A DNA stretch of 64,000 nucleotides, from NCBI GenBank assembly GCA_023374025.1, contig SIJG01000011.1, forward strand, positions 189,275-253,274, written 5' to 3'. Shown piece after piece: positions 1 through 19,763 of this stretch (its first letter is position 1; each line of letters starts with the position of its first letter). The stretch comes from Heterodera schachtii. Its lineage: Eukaryota > Nematoda > Chromadorea > Rhabditida > Heteroderidae. The position numbers and the translations under genes are program-made. The notes below the pieces were generated by a model. That model saw only the letters and a program-made list of their open reading frames with translations. It had not been told where the DNA came from and made no database searches.

Positions 1-1350
1 TTGTGCTGCTGCTGTTACTGCTGCTGCAGGAAAAAACAATATAACAAACATCTCTCTCTCTATCTTCTTAATTGGTTGTCCCCCGTTGCTATGATGTCAT
101 TCACTTGGAAAACACCCTCTAAAATTGGGCATAATGAATTAACAAACGAACGGACGAACGAATGATTTTAATTAATTATTAATTAATTACCCCCCCCCCT
201 CTCCCCCCAAATTGCACTTCTTTTTGAAAAAGCAAAAAATTGCAGCAAATATCCTCCCGCCCAGCCCGCCCCAGATTTCATAACATCTATTTTTAGAGGC
301 GGGGGGGGGGCGGGGCGGGAGGAGCACAAGCAAACACCACCACCACCACCATACGAAAATGATCGGTGGTTTCCCGCCCCCCCCCCCCCGCCAAAATCAC
401 ACAAATTTTTAATCCGATTAATTTGTTTAAACGATTTTCAATTTATCGCTCGTTTCGCATTCCTTCTCTCTGCTCTGATTTGTGAGTGAGTGAGTCTCCC
501 CCCCCCCCCCCCTAAATTTGTCCTCCTCTTGTGTGAACTGTGAATGAATGAATGAAGTGATTTATTATTAATTATTGTACATATATATGGCGTAGTTTTG
601 TGTTGTCTAAAACCGTCGGCGCCGCCGGGCCGCCCCGCCGCCGTCTGCTCGAAATAATGGGCAATTTTTGCGGGACTTTTTGGTCACAAAATTTATCAAT
701 TGGGGGGGGGGGGCTGTGTGGTGGTGGTGGCGGCGGCGGTGTCTCTCGACAAATTTTTTCATTCATTTGCTAAATTTACTCCCTCCCGATCATTATATTT
801 ATTTTTAATTGCCCGTTAATTAGATGGGAGGAGGAGGAGGGTTTGTAAAATTGTTTTCAATGTATTTTTTCAAAAAAAAAAAATTTGTTTGTTTGGGAAA
901 AGTGCAATATGCAACAAATAAATTAAATTAGGGCTTGACCCAGGGGCGGGGTTCCGCGCGACATTTTGCGGGATCCCACTCCAAAATCAGTCCTGCATTC
1001 TTGGAATTTGCGGGGATATTTATTACTCCGGCGGAATCCCTTCCGGCACAAATTTTTTAAGTTTCAATCCATCAGTGGGACCCGCAAATTTAAACTGAGT
1101 TGATCGGGATTTCTCAAAATTGGCAGGATGGGATTCCCGCATTGAATTCCCTTCAATTATCCCACTCAACCTGAAAAACATCCCTATAATTAAATTATTG
1201 CTAAAAAATTTTGTTTTTATTTTGCTAATTTGTTAGCGGTAATGACAGCCTCGGGGCATGGACTTGTTGTTGCTGCCGGGGGTTGTGCCTATGGTGCTGA
1301 ACAACAACAGCAACAGCCGAACAGCAGCGGCGCATTTCCCATGACCGATA
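1..1350. other. Upstream region of the kinase gene; no gene seen
   Basis: No supported coding exon. The stretch holds CTG/CAG and CAC microsatellites (start, 340-355), several C or G runs (190-200, 300-312, 370-390, 500-515, 700-712) and GAGGAG tracts near 828-840. About 945-1170 has repeated GCGGGATCCCAC/GGGATTCCCGC words, similar to words near 60650-60730, so it is probably a decayed dispersed repeat. The interval 1230-1350 is open in another frame with a short Q run; it could be 5' UTR or an unplaced upstream exon of the kinase gene. Confidence 0.5.
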
Positions 1351-9004
<7,654 letters not shown>

Positions 9005-11060
9005 GCGGTGGTCATAGCAATTTCCAAAACTCCAAGATCAGCGCGCAGCATTGTACGTTTTGGTCTTGGTTTTCTCGCCCTGATCGGGGCGGGGCGGCGG
9101 GTGGCTAACCCGGGAGCAGTTCGTTTCCCCCTCCCATTTGCTTTTTAAAAAAACGACAAATTTTTATAAGAAAATTTCGGCGATTTTTGGAAAAAATTTC
9201 GTTAAATACAATTTTAAAAATTGCTAGGATAATTTTAAATTTTTTTCTACAAACTTTCTAATAAAATTTTACTAAGGCTTTTGCTATACTCTTGCCCCCC
9301 CCCCCACGCAAATATCGCCTTCAGAGTTCTTATTTTGTAAATTTTTGTTTTTTAACATACCTACCCTATAATCTTTGGAAGCTTCCTAGCCCCTGAAAGA
9401 GAATTTTGATTATCGATTCAATAAAAATGAATATTTTTTAATGTTGTTTTGACAGATCAGTCTGGACATGAACGGTGGTGAATTGTGGAGGAATGAATGG
9501 CCATAAAACTAAACAACAATTTGTATCAATGAGAAAACAAAAGAATGGCGGCGGCACATCAGCGACAGTCTTTGATCAGTTTTGGTTTGCGGAACTGATC
9601 AGAGCAGAAATTTAAACAAAACAAAAAACGGGCCCCGACGGGAATATGTGCCGGCATAAAATGCCAGCCAAAATTTGATCCGGACGACGGTTATGTTGAT
9701 CAATCAGCACAGTTCATCATCCATCCTCCGGCATCCGATGATGGATGGCACAGACGGTGGAGACAAACAATTATTGATTGATCAAATGGATGAAGCGATT
9801 CGAAACATTTTAAATTTTACATTGTCTGTCCAACAGAGCAGAAAATTGATCAGTGATCAGTCTCGATCATTACTTGTGCTGTAATTTTAAAATATTGTTC
9901 ACCCACCACATACATCACACTGCTTGCTAATTGCTCATTGTCAGCCCATTAAATTCTGTAACAAAAAAAAACAAAAACAGAGTCGGTAACGAGGCGTAGG
10001 ACTTAAAATCTGAGGCCCAATTTATTCCGTTAAAAATGAGTAAAAAATATAAAAAAGATTTCCAGGCCTTTTCTCATGTCTACCCAACCTACCTAAAAAA
10101 TTTTTATTTAAACAACCTACAAAAACATTTTTTTGTCTTCAACGAGCCTAAAAATTATTAAATTTTTTAATGCCTCTAAAAAGCCGAAGTTAAGACTCTG
10201 TTAAACAGCAGCTTAAATCCCTTTGCGGATGTTAATGGGACATTGTTTTCAGCACTTTTGCTTCTTTCGATTTTCATTTTACATTTTTTTTTCATTTGTC
10301 TCGCCCATCTTTCACACCTTCAAATTGAGGAGACTTTCTTTTTAAGGACTGCCAACTGTTGTCCTTTTTTATATGCATTGATTGTCCTTGTATAAGGTGT
10401 CCATCTTCTCTCATCCTTTAAAATGTCTTATTTTTTTGGTTGTTTTTATGTATTTTATCAATTTAATCCAATCGCGCTGCTCTTATTTATACATTTTTTG
10501 ATTTTTCAAATAAACTTTTGTTCGAATTGGTGGTCGAAATATTGAAAACAGAAATTTCGGATAATTTGGCCATATATTACATACCAGACAGGGGGGGGGG
10601 GGGTAAAATGTTCTAATCTAAGGGTACATATTATATTTTATTCCGATTTCTTTGTTTGTTTGCTTTTTATGGAAAATCACCAAAAATGATTAACATTAAA
10701 AAAAATTAATTAAAAAATGCACTTTTTTTTACTGAATCTGTTACCAAAGTTACACCTAAAAATTTAATAATCTTTTTATAAATCTTGTTAAATTATTTTG
10801 GTATTAAGAATGTTAGAATTTTTTTAAAATCTTTTCAATAAATTTTATAAATTTAAATTTGTTTACAAAATCACCTATTTTCAAGACATGAAAATTTCAC
10901 ATTCAAATTACAAAATGAAGCTTAAAAAATTATCGTACGTAATTAAAAATTTTTTTTTTAAATTTTCAATAAATAAGGTCCCACTTATGCCAAAATATTT
11001 TTCTGCAAAATTTTAATTTTTAAAATTTTGGACTTTTTCATATAAAATTCAGAAATTCTT
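9005..11060. other. 3' flank of the kinase gene and AT-rich spacer
   Basis: No supported gene. The interval 9005-9960 probably includes the 3' UTR; an AATAAA-type signal lies near 9420. The 69-codon open frame 9675-9884 has no splice or homology support. C runs occur at 9295-9305 and G runs at 10590-10602. The rest is A/T-rich sequence without recognisable structure. Confidence 0.5.
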
Positions 11061-11061
11061 T

Positions 11062-11706
11062 AACACACGGCGATTCAATTTTGGGCTCCTAGTGCAAATA
11101 AGTTTATTATTTATTTAGTAATCAGAACGCCAAAACTTTGCAAAATTAAAATTTTTTAGGGATTTTCCCTTGTAAAAATAGAAGAGCCGATCTCGAGTTA
11201 AAAACTTAACTTTCACAAAATAAACTTGGAATCGCTAGAGGGAGTCAAAATATGGGGCTATGCAAAATTTCAAGAAAATTAAACAATAGAAAAAAAATTT
11301 TTACAAGGGCAAAAAATTCAATGTTTTCTATCATTTTTCAGCTATTTTCTTAAAATATTAGATTAACTTAGCAGATTCTTCTGAATTTTCCCTTCAAAAT
11401 GAGCATAAAATCGTTTTATTTGATTTATTATTGACAAAGTTATAAGCTAAAAAAATTTCATAAAATTCCATTCTAATTACTCGATGCTGTAATAACCAAC
11501 GATTTTTGAAAAGATTTTTTATTGACACGAAAACTTTTATTAATGAAAAATAATTCTTCCTCTTCTTTAAAAAAAAGAAATTGAAATTAACACACAACAT
11601 AAGGAGGACTCGAACATAAGACCCCCCTTTTGGTGACTAACTCACAGACCACTAAGACGAAAAAACCAACTTAATTGTACTTGGAGCCCAAAATTGATGC
11701 GATCAC
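11062..11706 (-). mobile_element. TIR element carrying a tRNA-like module
   Basis: Both ends carry an inverted copy of TCAATTTTGGGCTCC.AGT.CAA.TAAG (11073-11101 and 11670-11695). Read on the minus strand, the right part (11582-11640) has an A-box-like TTAGTGGTCTG and a B-box-like GTTCGAGTCC, the pol III promoter arrangement of a tRNA. A second, partial copy in the opposite orientation lies at 38548-38890; it shares both the TIR and an internal segment around 'atgagcataaaat'. Confidence 0.7.
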
Positions 11707-12051
11707 ATTTTTTGGTGATTTGCCCAGAAAAATTTCGCTAAAACCTTTTTCATTCTAATTTTTTTTAAAGTTTTTAATTTTTTTGTAATTTTTATTTTTT
11801 CGTAATTTAACTTATTTTGGAAAAATGCATTCAAAAATCTCGAAAAATATAATTATTTGCTTTTATTTTTATTTTTTTGTTTTATTCACCGGAAACACTT
11901 AATTTTATGGATTGATTTTTTTTGTTTTTGACATTTTTTGTAATTGCCTACCTAATTGCATCATTTTAATGTCTAATTCTTTTTTAGAGTTTTATTTTCT
12001 ATAAAAATAGTCATTTTTGTAAAATTCCCCGTAAAAATTAATTTTAAAATT

Positions 12052-15000
12052 ATGTCTGAATTTATTATTATTATTTTTGCCCATTTTCTCATTTTGCTGG
12101 GCAGCCAAAATCAATGCACAGGCTTGTTAAAAAGAAATTTTTCAGCAAATCTTTGGACATCTTCAAACTATGAAATTGGTGAAAGTTCACAACAGCAAAA
12201 ACCAAGTAAAGAAAAATTTGGAGATTCTTTTCGGGCCGGCCAACTGAGTACCAAACCCTTAACATTAGAGATCGACATTTTGAAAAAAGCCTGGACCTGG
12301 ACCTGGATTCCATGTTGGACCTGGACCTTGATTTCCTGGACAAAAATCCAGGTCCAGGAAAAATCCAGGCTCCTCGAGACCTGGATCCAGGCCTGGACCT
12401 GGATTTTTTGAAATTTCTTTTAAAAATCAAAAAAATGTTTGAAAAAATTGATTATTTGCTTAGAATCATCTAAAAATATCTAATTAATAATAATAATGTG
12501 TTTTTAAATTTATTTAATCTGTTTTTGAAAACTTGAAAAAACATCGGTCACTTGAAAAAATAAATTCAAAAATTTTGTCCAGGAAAATCCAGGTTTTTTC
12601 CTGTTTTGCCTGGACCTGGACCTGGATTTTTTTTCACATTTGACCTGGACCTTGATTTCCTGGACAAAAATCCAGGAAAATCGAAAAATCCAGGTTGCCG
12701 AAAAATGGCCTGGACCTGGACCTGGATCCAGGAAAAATCCAGGCCTGGATCCAGGTCCAGGTCGATCTCTACTTAACATATTTGTGAACTGTTTTTAAAT
12801 CAGGGAGTTTGTACGGGACCAGGAATTTTGGGCCAAACCGGGACAGTGACCAGAAAAATCGGAATTTTAGCCTGGAAGAATTTTCACGAAATGTAAAAAC
12901 TGCAAAATTTAAATCTGCTTTAAATTTAAAGTTTTCCTAAAATTCCTCAATTTTGGGTAAGGTGTCTGCTAACGAAACTTCAAAAAAGATTTTTCTGCAG
13001 CTTTTTTTCAAAATTTTTGTTGCTAAACATGAGAGAGGTCTCCGGCGCTGCTGACAGGCGCCGCCAGAGAAACTTAGTGAATTTAATAATCGTTTTTTGT
13101 TAGAATTCTAATTTAAAATTTAGTCGTGATTTATTTAAAAAAAAAAATTTTTTATTATTATTTTAAGACTTTTTGGACAATAGCAGGAGTCAATTTTTCA
13201 ACAATTTTCACAAGAATAATTTGCAAACTTTCGGGTTGAGTGCCACAGCAAATTCAAGTAAAAATTTTTCCATTGTAAAATTTGTTGTTTCCACCAATTA
13301 TTAGCGATGCAAATTATATCAAAAATAAAACTCACAAAGTTTAAAAAAGCTGATTAGTTGTCGTCAGAATGAGTTGAAATTTGCAATAAAAATTTGTAGT
13401 ATATAAAAGAAACTAAAAATCGAATGTTTGGTAAAAAATTCTTTTGAATATATGAAATTTTTTGTATTTTTGCAAAATTTTTTAGCCCTCATGCCAAAGT
13501 ATTTTTCTGCAAAATTGCAAGTCATTCTGACAAAAAACGAACTGAAAAAAAATCAGTTTTTTTTTTAATTTTATGAGTTACTTTACATATACCGTATTTG
13601 CTGAATTTGAGCCCCCTCAAATAAAGCCCTCAAAAAAAAAAATTAAAAAAACCAAATGGAGTTGAAAAACAACCCCCCCCTGAAATAAAGCCCACTTTTA
13701 AAGGGAGTTGAAAAACAAAGCCCCCCGGGGGTTCTATTGCAGTAAATACGGTAATTTGCATCACTATTAATTCGCATATTAATTCAAAACTATTAATAGA
13801 TTTGCGATTAAAAAATGATAAAAATAATTTTCGTCAATCCGAACAAGTGAAGAAAATAAAGGCCAGCTTTGATGGACAAATTCCGGTCAAAAATCGCTTT
13901 AGCTATTCAAATCAGCTAAAAATTATGTTGTCAAACAAACTGGCGTCAGAGAGTAATCGAATTTCGTCAGAAATTGCCCTTTTCGGGCGAGAAAGAGGCA
14001 ACAAATTGGTACAAAACATATGTACATACACACAAATTTTGCTGGATTTGGGACGAAAATTAAAAAACAGCAAAATTTTCGAGATTTTGGGTCGAGGCCT
14101 GGGGGTTGGCAGAAATTTTTCATGCTTTATCAATTAAAAAACAGCAAAATTTTCGAGATTTTGGGTCGAGGCCTGCTGGGGGTTGGCAGAAATTTTTCAT
14201 GCTTTATCAATTAAAAAACAGCAAAATTTTCGAGATTTTGGGTCGAGGCCCTGGGGGTTGGCAGAATTTTTTCATGCTTTTCTTAGCAGAAAGAAGTTAA
14301 AAAACTTAAATTTTCAGGATTTGAGCTCTAGACCCCGGGGTTGATTTGTGAGTGGAATTTTTACATAATTTTAGCAGAAATAGCGAAATAAGAAAATTAA
14401 TGGAAAAATTATGTCGGATGAATTCCAAAAATTTAAATATTTTTCCATGAAATGGAATTCTCAGATAGAGGTAAAGGCCGGATTTTCAACGACAACCATG
14501 GAATAATGACTAATTCGGTCATGAATAGTTTTGGAAAGAAAAAAAAAATCCAATTCCTAATTAAACAAATCGTATTAAAATTAATTTTGAAAAATACAGG
14601 CGACCAAAATATACACAATTTATGCGCTTCAAAAAGCTATTAAACTAATTGATTCATTACCAAAAGAGATGAATCAAAGAAATGAGACCACATTTTTGTT
14701 TAAAATTGCGAGCTCAATGTGGACGGGAATCAAAGATTTAAATCGAGAAAATGATGCCACTGATAATGGGAAAGCTAACGACAGTAACGACAACAATAAA
14801 AACAAGGATACGGTAGTTAATTAGTATAATTAATATGGTGCACATAAAATAGTTAAACATACCCAAAAAAAAAAAATTTGTTTTAAGGTAATTTATTGTT
14901 AATTGATCGAGAAAAAAAAGAATTGTAAAATCATTTTTTACATTTTTTTGACACAAATTTATCAATTTTTAAGAAAAATTCAAATTTTAACTCGAAAATT

Positions 15001-16981
15001 TTTTTTTTTCATGCATTTCAGGATTCCAGCAGTCCAGCAGGAAAAATATTCCTATAATTGTTAAAAAAGGAGATTTTTGCAATTTTAATGGGAATTTAAT
15101 TTTAAAAAAATGCCGAATATTCAATTATTTTGTGCCAATTTTTTAGCGCAAATCCAACGAACAAATTACTGAGACCAAAGAACAAATGCGCTTCATTGGG
15201 CTTGTACTTTGGCATTTGGTGGTCAGAGACAGTCCAATCCATGACCCAGAAAATGATGAATTTGTGTTTATAGCAAAAATGATGCCGGACATTGACCCAA
15301 TTGGCCAAGAATGGTCACAAAATCTAATGAGGTTTACTCGATCTAATAAAAAACGTACAGGGCTAAAGGGTTACGGTAATGGTACAGTAGAATATATATT
15401 TAAAAATTTTTTAGGATTTTTAAATTTTTGGAAAAACAAGAATTAATAATAGGTTCCCGGTGCCTATCTAATCAAATCTCTGTCTCGATTAACTCATCAA
15501 TAAAATTGATTCAGATTTTTTGTGTTTTTTAGGTGTCAACTTTTGTTTGAAATTTTGCAAAATTTTAATTTTTAGCGGTTGCTTTTTTGTTATGAAATTA
15601 AAAAAAAAATTCAAAATATGTAACAGCAAATTTTATTTAAAACACAAGATTTTATAATAATTAAAAATGAAACTGACTAAAAATGTTGTAAAAAACCATC
15701 CAATTCTTTTTTATGAAAATTGAAATCGAAAAATTTCTGATTATTGCACAACAAATAAAATTTGCTGACGAATTGTCCATTGACGAATTGTCCGGACCCC
15801 GGGTTTTAACATTGACATGAAAGAATTGATGCCTTACAAAATGCCTAATCAATAAGCATTTTGGCCAACCCCCCGCAGGTTTGATTACAATCTCGATCGT
15901 TTGCTGGATCGTCCTAATGGTGGTTTATTGCCATTTGTGCCATTTTTGCGCGTTCACATTGAACCAAATGAATATGAAATATTTCAACATTTAAATGCCA
16001 AAATTGGCAAACAAAATGCCGTCGCATTTGGGGACAAAGAAAAGTGGGAAGAATTGAACAAAAAGAATGTGCTTTTGGCACGGAATAGAAATGCTGCGCA
16101 GTTCTTTAATCATGTTTACACACCATTTTTGGTGTTCGGAAAGCACACAGCGCCAATCATTTTGTTCATCCGGGTAATTAATATTTAATTAAGACCGATT
16201 AAGTGAAAACGTAGAATTTTTTCACAAAAAATGCAATTTTTTAGAAAAAATAATAATTTAAAAAATGACTTTTTAAAAATAAACAAAATAAATGAAAAAT
16301 TTAAAATCTGAAAAAGAGATTTTTTCTCAAAAAAAATCCATTTTTTTTTTATAAAAAAAAGAATATTTTTTAACAAAATAAAAAAATATTTTTTTATTAA
16401 ATTTAAAAAATGTAAAGGTAAAATTCTTTTTCAAAACAAAATTTAAAAAACAAGAAAAAAACATTTTTAACTCTTTTGAAGCTAGGATGGTTGATTTTTA
16501 TAATGCCTTTTTTTGTCTATACCCAGGCGCCTGTTTTTTTGTTTGTGCCTATTTTGGCCCACCGGAAATATTGTAAAGTAATTTTATCTAAGGCCATTAA
16601 ATCTATTTTATGACAATTATTGTCCATTTTAATTACCTAATCTATTTTATGACAATTATTGCCCATTTTAATTACCTAATCTATTTTATGACAATTATTG
16701 CCCATTTTAATTACCTAATCTATTTTATGACAATTATTGCCCATTTTAATTACCTAATCTATTTTATGACAATTATTGCCCATTTTAATTACCTAATTAT
16801 TTTTCATTAATTTATGCAGGCATTATTGGAAGGGTTGTTGGATGAGGGTCAAGTTGATCAATTTTTAATTGATGATGACCGTTGGCCAATTATTGAGCAC
16901 TTAATTGAAAATCATAATTCATACAAAAGAATGCTGAATCGGTTGATAATTGTGTCAAAACAATTAGGATATCGACACTGA
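12052..16981 (+). CDS. Unrecognised secreted protein, multi-exon
   Basis: Exons: 12052-12205, 13800-14008, 14600-14812, 15147-15375, 15879-16173, 16820-16981 (stop TGA). Phases agree for all junctions except 15375 to 15879, which is off by one base (unplaced exon, unusual splice or sequence indel). The first exon encodes a classical signal peptide: MSEF, a hydrophobic IIIIFAHFLILLG core, then polar sequence. The mature part is charged and helical-looking (ALQKAIKLIDSLPKEM, EYEIFQHLNAKIG) with an N/D-rich stretch before 14812 and ends KQLGYRH. I recognise no domain. A secreted nematode protein of unknown family fits, but function cannot be given. Intron 1 holds two transposon remnants, and other introns hold tandem repeats. 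Confidence 0.7.
12266..12771. mobile_element. TAGAGATCG/CCTGGA-type MITE with 8-bp TSD
   Basis: The TIRs are TAGAGATCGAC at the left and GTCGATCTCTA at the right. The 8-bp TSD CTTAACAT lies at 12258-12265 and 12772-12779. Both arms are built from CCTGGACCTGGA hexamer-like repeats. It lies in intron 1 of the secreted-protein gene. A short 136-bp relative is at 30382-30517, and degenerate relatives at about 27920-28043, 41730-41900 and 52620-52710. Confidence 0.85.
13589..13755. mobile_element. Short TIR element with ACCGTATTT termini
   Basis: It begins TACCGTATTTGCTG and ends with the inverse, CAGTAAATACGGTA. The interior carries AATAAAGCCC repeats and a CCCCCGGGGG palindrome. TA at both outer ends would suit a Tc1/mariner-type TA target. 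A sibling with the same terminal motif is at 51453-51575. Confidence 0.65.
14050..14285. repeat. Tandem triplication, about 78-bp unit
   Basis: Three nearly identical units start with 'aaaaaacagcaaaattttcgag' and end near 'ttcatgctttatca'. Each contains GGGTCGAGGCC followed by CTGGGGGTTGGC with small indels. It is intronic, between exons at 14008 and 14600. Confidence 0.9.
15600..15805. mobile_element. Partial copy of the CCGTCAGTGGACAA-type MITE
   Basis: Right end only: 'tttgctgacgaattgtcc', then 'attgacgaattgtccggacccc' (15763-15800). It matches the ends of the full copies at 31320-31765 and 33780-34180. It lies in the intron before the exon at 15879. Confidence 0.6.
16603..16800. repeat. 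39-bp minisatellite, about five copies
   Basis: The unit runs CTAATCTATTTTATGACAAT, then TATTGCCCATTTTAATTAC. The copies are almost identical; the first has GTCC for GCCC. Because 39 is divisible by 3 the array is open in one frame, but it is intronic, ending 20 bp before the acceptor of the exon at 16820. Confidence 0.95.
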
Positions 16982-19763
16982 TTTTTTTTTAAATTTAAAT
17001 CGCGAAAAAAATGATTAGGACCAACTTTTATATATGACCATAAAATAAATATGACAAATTTAACGCTTCAAAAAGCATACAAATATTCATCTAACAGCTC
17101 TCTCTCTCTGTCAATTAGTCGTAGCCAAAAAGTGAATTTTTAATATTTTTTTTCGTAATAATTTTTCTGAAATAAAATTAAAATTTTTTGAAATTTTACT
17201 CGGGAAAAGAGAGCCGCCCTCAAAGCCATAATTTTGTCATGTTATTTTTGTGGGCGCGTAAACTGTGCAATATGTAAAGCCCCAATTTTTTGAAATGCAA
17301 TTTTTGCTTGAAAGACCGACAAATTGTTTCATTTTCAAATTGTATTCCATGGACCGATTTTGAGCATAAATGCTGAGCTGACAACAAATTTTGTGTTTAT
17401 TTTTAATTGGGTCTCTTAATATGTCGTCGACCCGCTTCCACAGACATTTCGTCGTTCTTTACATCGGTGGTCGACAAACATATGTCAACGAGTTCAAACG
17501 ATACCCTTAATTAGAATAAATAATGTGTCAAAAAAGATGACCAAAAGATTTTTTTTTTGGTCCGCAACTTTTTCAAAAAATGATCATTTTTTTTTTGAAA
17601 TTTTGCAAGGAAATACATAAATCAAAAATGTTCAATTTGGTTGACTTTGATAAAAGCTGTGACATTAATTTGGTTGACCTTGATAAAAGCTGTGACAATT
17701 TTTTTTGTAGAAAAACAGTACATGTTGGGCTTCGTCAATTATTCACTGTCGAAAATAGAGACCGGGGCCCCGCCGGGACTCTCGTGTCCCGTTTTTTTTT
17801 GGACCAAAGAAAGACCGGGATTCCCGGGATCCCGTCTCGGTCCATTTTCCAAATCCCGGTCCCGATCATTTCTAAATCCCACTCGAAAAACCATAGCACC
17901 GACCCGAACAAAAAAAAAATGGTTTTCCATTTTATTAATTATATATGTAAATAATCCGCGCACCATTTTCCAATGCGCATTTGTAATGCAAAAAATGACG
18001 ACGTTCAACACCACTCACAGTTTTGCTGCTTCCTGCTTTGTAAATATACAATAATTAACATACATAAGAAAAAATGAATGTAATTATTTAATTATTTACC
18101 ACCACTAATTGATGGAGTTGCCGACACTAATGGAGGATCATCATTGTGAGAATAAGTGATTGGAATTGTCGCACCAACGCCGGAACAAACCAAGCATTTC
18201 TGATAAAAACATTATTGTAATTAGGGTTCGAAAAAATATAGAAATCCATATTTTATTTCGCTATTTAGGTCCATAATTTTCATATTTGTCTGTATTTTCG
18301 CATTATACCTTTATTTTATGCGGTATGGGACGGTTCGGTGCCCGCCGTTTCGGTGCCAGCACAAGTTTTGGACTACAACTTTTTTCATTGTTGACCAAAT
18401 CTAATAATCTTGGTATCATTCGAAAGCTTTATATGTTTAGAAGCTTTTTCTAACCTATTGCTTAGCGATTAGACAATTACCAAAAAAGTTATAACATGAA
18501 ATAACAAAAAAACCAAAATTTTGGAAGTTTTTTCTTAATAACGTTTTTACAAGCTAAAATTTTTTTTTGTTTTTTGTAAGGCTAATAGAGCTTGTGAAAG
18601 GCTTTCGAATGATACCAAGATTGTTAGATTTGGTCAACAATGAAAAAAGTTGGGTTCTTATCCCTTTTGTCACCCCCCCTGAAATTCTTTTTTAAATAAT
18701 TTTTTCTAGACTAATTTTATGCGTTGAACACGAATCTAACATTAGTTTTGGCCGATTCTGAATCCCGGACCCGAACTCGAACAAAAAGTGTGCATATTTT
18801 GGCAGTTTTTAAAAACAAAAAAAAAACTTGCGGGATAATTTTATGTTTGCCTCTGTTTACCTTTAAATTGATTTTTCTTTTCTTTTTATTCATTTTCATA
18901 TTTTCATTAATATTTTGTGTCTGTCTGTCCCTTTTTTTCTTTCTTTCTTTCTCTTTGTATTGCTTCTCTGTGCTGCTCTGTACATTTCTCACCATCTCTT
19001 TCCTTTCTTTTTTGGATTACATATCTCTGTCTCTATTTTTCTCTTTCTCTTGCCTTTCCTTTGGATTACATATCTCTGTCTCTGTTTTTTTCTTTCTCTA
19101 TTGCTCATTGTTAGTCACAGAGAGAGAGAGAGAGAGAGTGTCTTTTTCTCTGTCCACACCCCACCCTCCTAATTGCCTCCACTCTCTCATCCATAAATTG
19201 ATTGTCTTTGGTGTCAGCGCCGCCAATTCAGAGCGCGTCGTTTAGCCAATGTGAACATACGACTTCAGCCATTTGAGTTTCTATAGGTGGGTACACAACA
19301 CAACCCCAATCTCCCATTTACTCCCAGCCCATTTATGTATGTACAAATGTATAAAACTAAAATTAAATTAAATAATGCGCATAAATTTGGCACGATTTCG
19401 CTGAAAAACTCAGAAAAAAATTGCAAAAACAAAAAATATGATGATAATTAAATTAATAAAGAGATTTAAAATAGAAAAAGGTTACAAAATTGTATTTAGA
19501 AAGCTTTCTTTAAACGCGATTTAAAAAATGTGCAATTTAAAATGAAAAAAAGATCACAATCAAATTCGGTACTCAATTGAGAATGCCGCGCTTTCTTATA
19601 CTTAGTTATTGTACTAACAAAATGTCGTATTTTTGAGTACTGCACATATACCTAATCGCACCTTTTAGTCCCTGACAAATGAGTTATTAAAACACCTAAT
19701 TGTTTTAAGGGATTTTTTTGCTGGCTTTTTTTCAATTTCCAACAAATCCGTGGATTTCAAAAT
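16982..19763. other. Spacer between the secreted-protein and FLYWCH-MULE genes
   Basis: No supported gene. Contents: a 31-bp tandem duplication (17637-17698, 'ttgataaaagctgtgaca'), a GGGAC/GTCCC-rich repeat patch (17760-17880), a palindromic element (about 18334-18672), a CT/TTTCT-rich simple-sequence tract (18900-19110) and a (GA)n run (19120-19138). Long open frames at 18724-19245 come from the CT tract. Confidence 0.5.
18334..18672. mobile_element. Palindromic element with GTATCATTCGA core (member 1)
   Basis: The core TTGGTATCATTCGAAAGC (18411-18428) and its inverse (18605-18622) face each other, each flanked by 'gacc(aa)atctaa' and an AAAAAAGTT..AT box. The arms diverge towards the ends, and I see no clean TSD. 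Confidence 0.7.

Noticed and set aside
9675..9884. 69-codon open frame after the kinase
   Set aside because: It lies in the probable 3' UTR or flank; repeated TTGATCA words and no homology.
16610..16810. Repetitive 66-codon open frame (MTIIxHFNYLIYF repeats)
   Set aside because: It is the 39-bp minisatellite in an intron. The unit length is divisible by 3, so openness is automatic.
18724..19245. 173-codon hydrophobic open frame
   Set aside because: It derives from a CT/TTTCT simple-sequence tract; there is no splice context and the Phe/Leu/Ser composition is repeat-driven.
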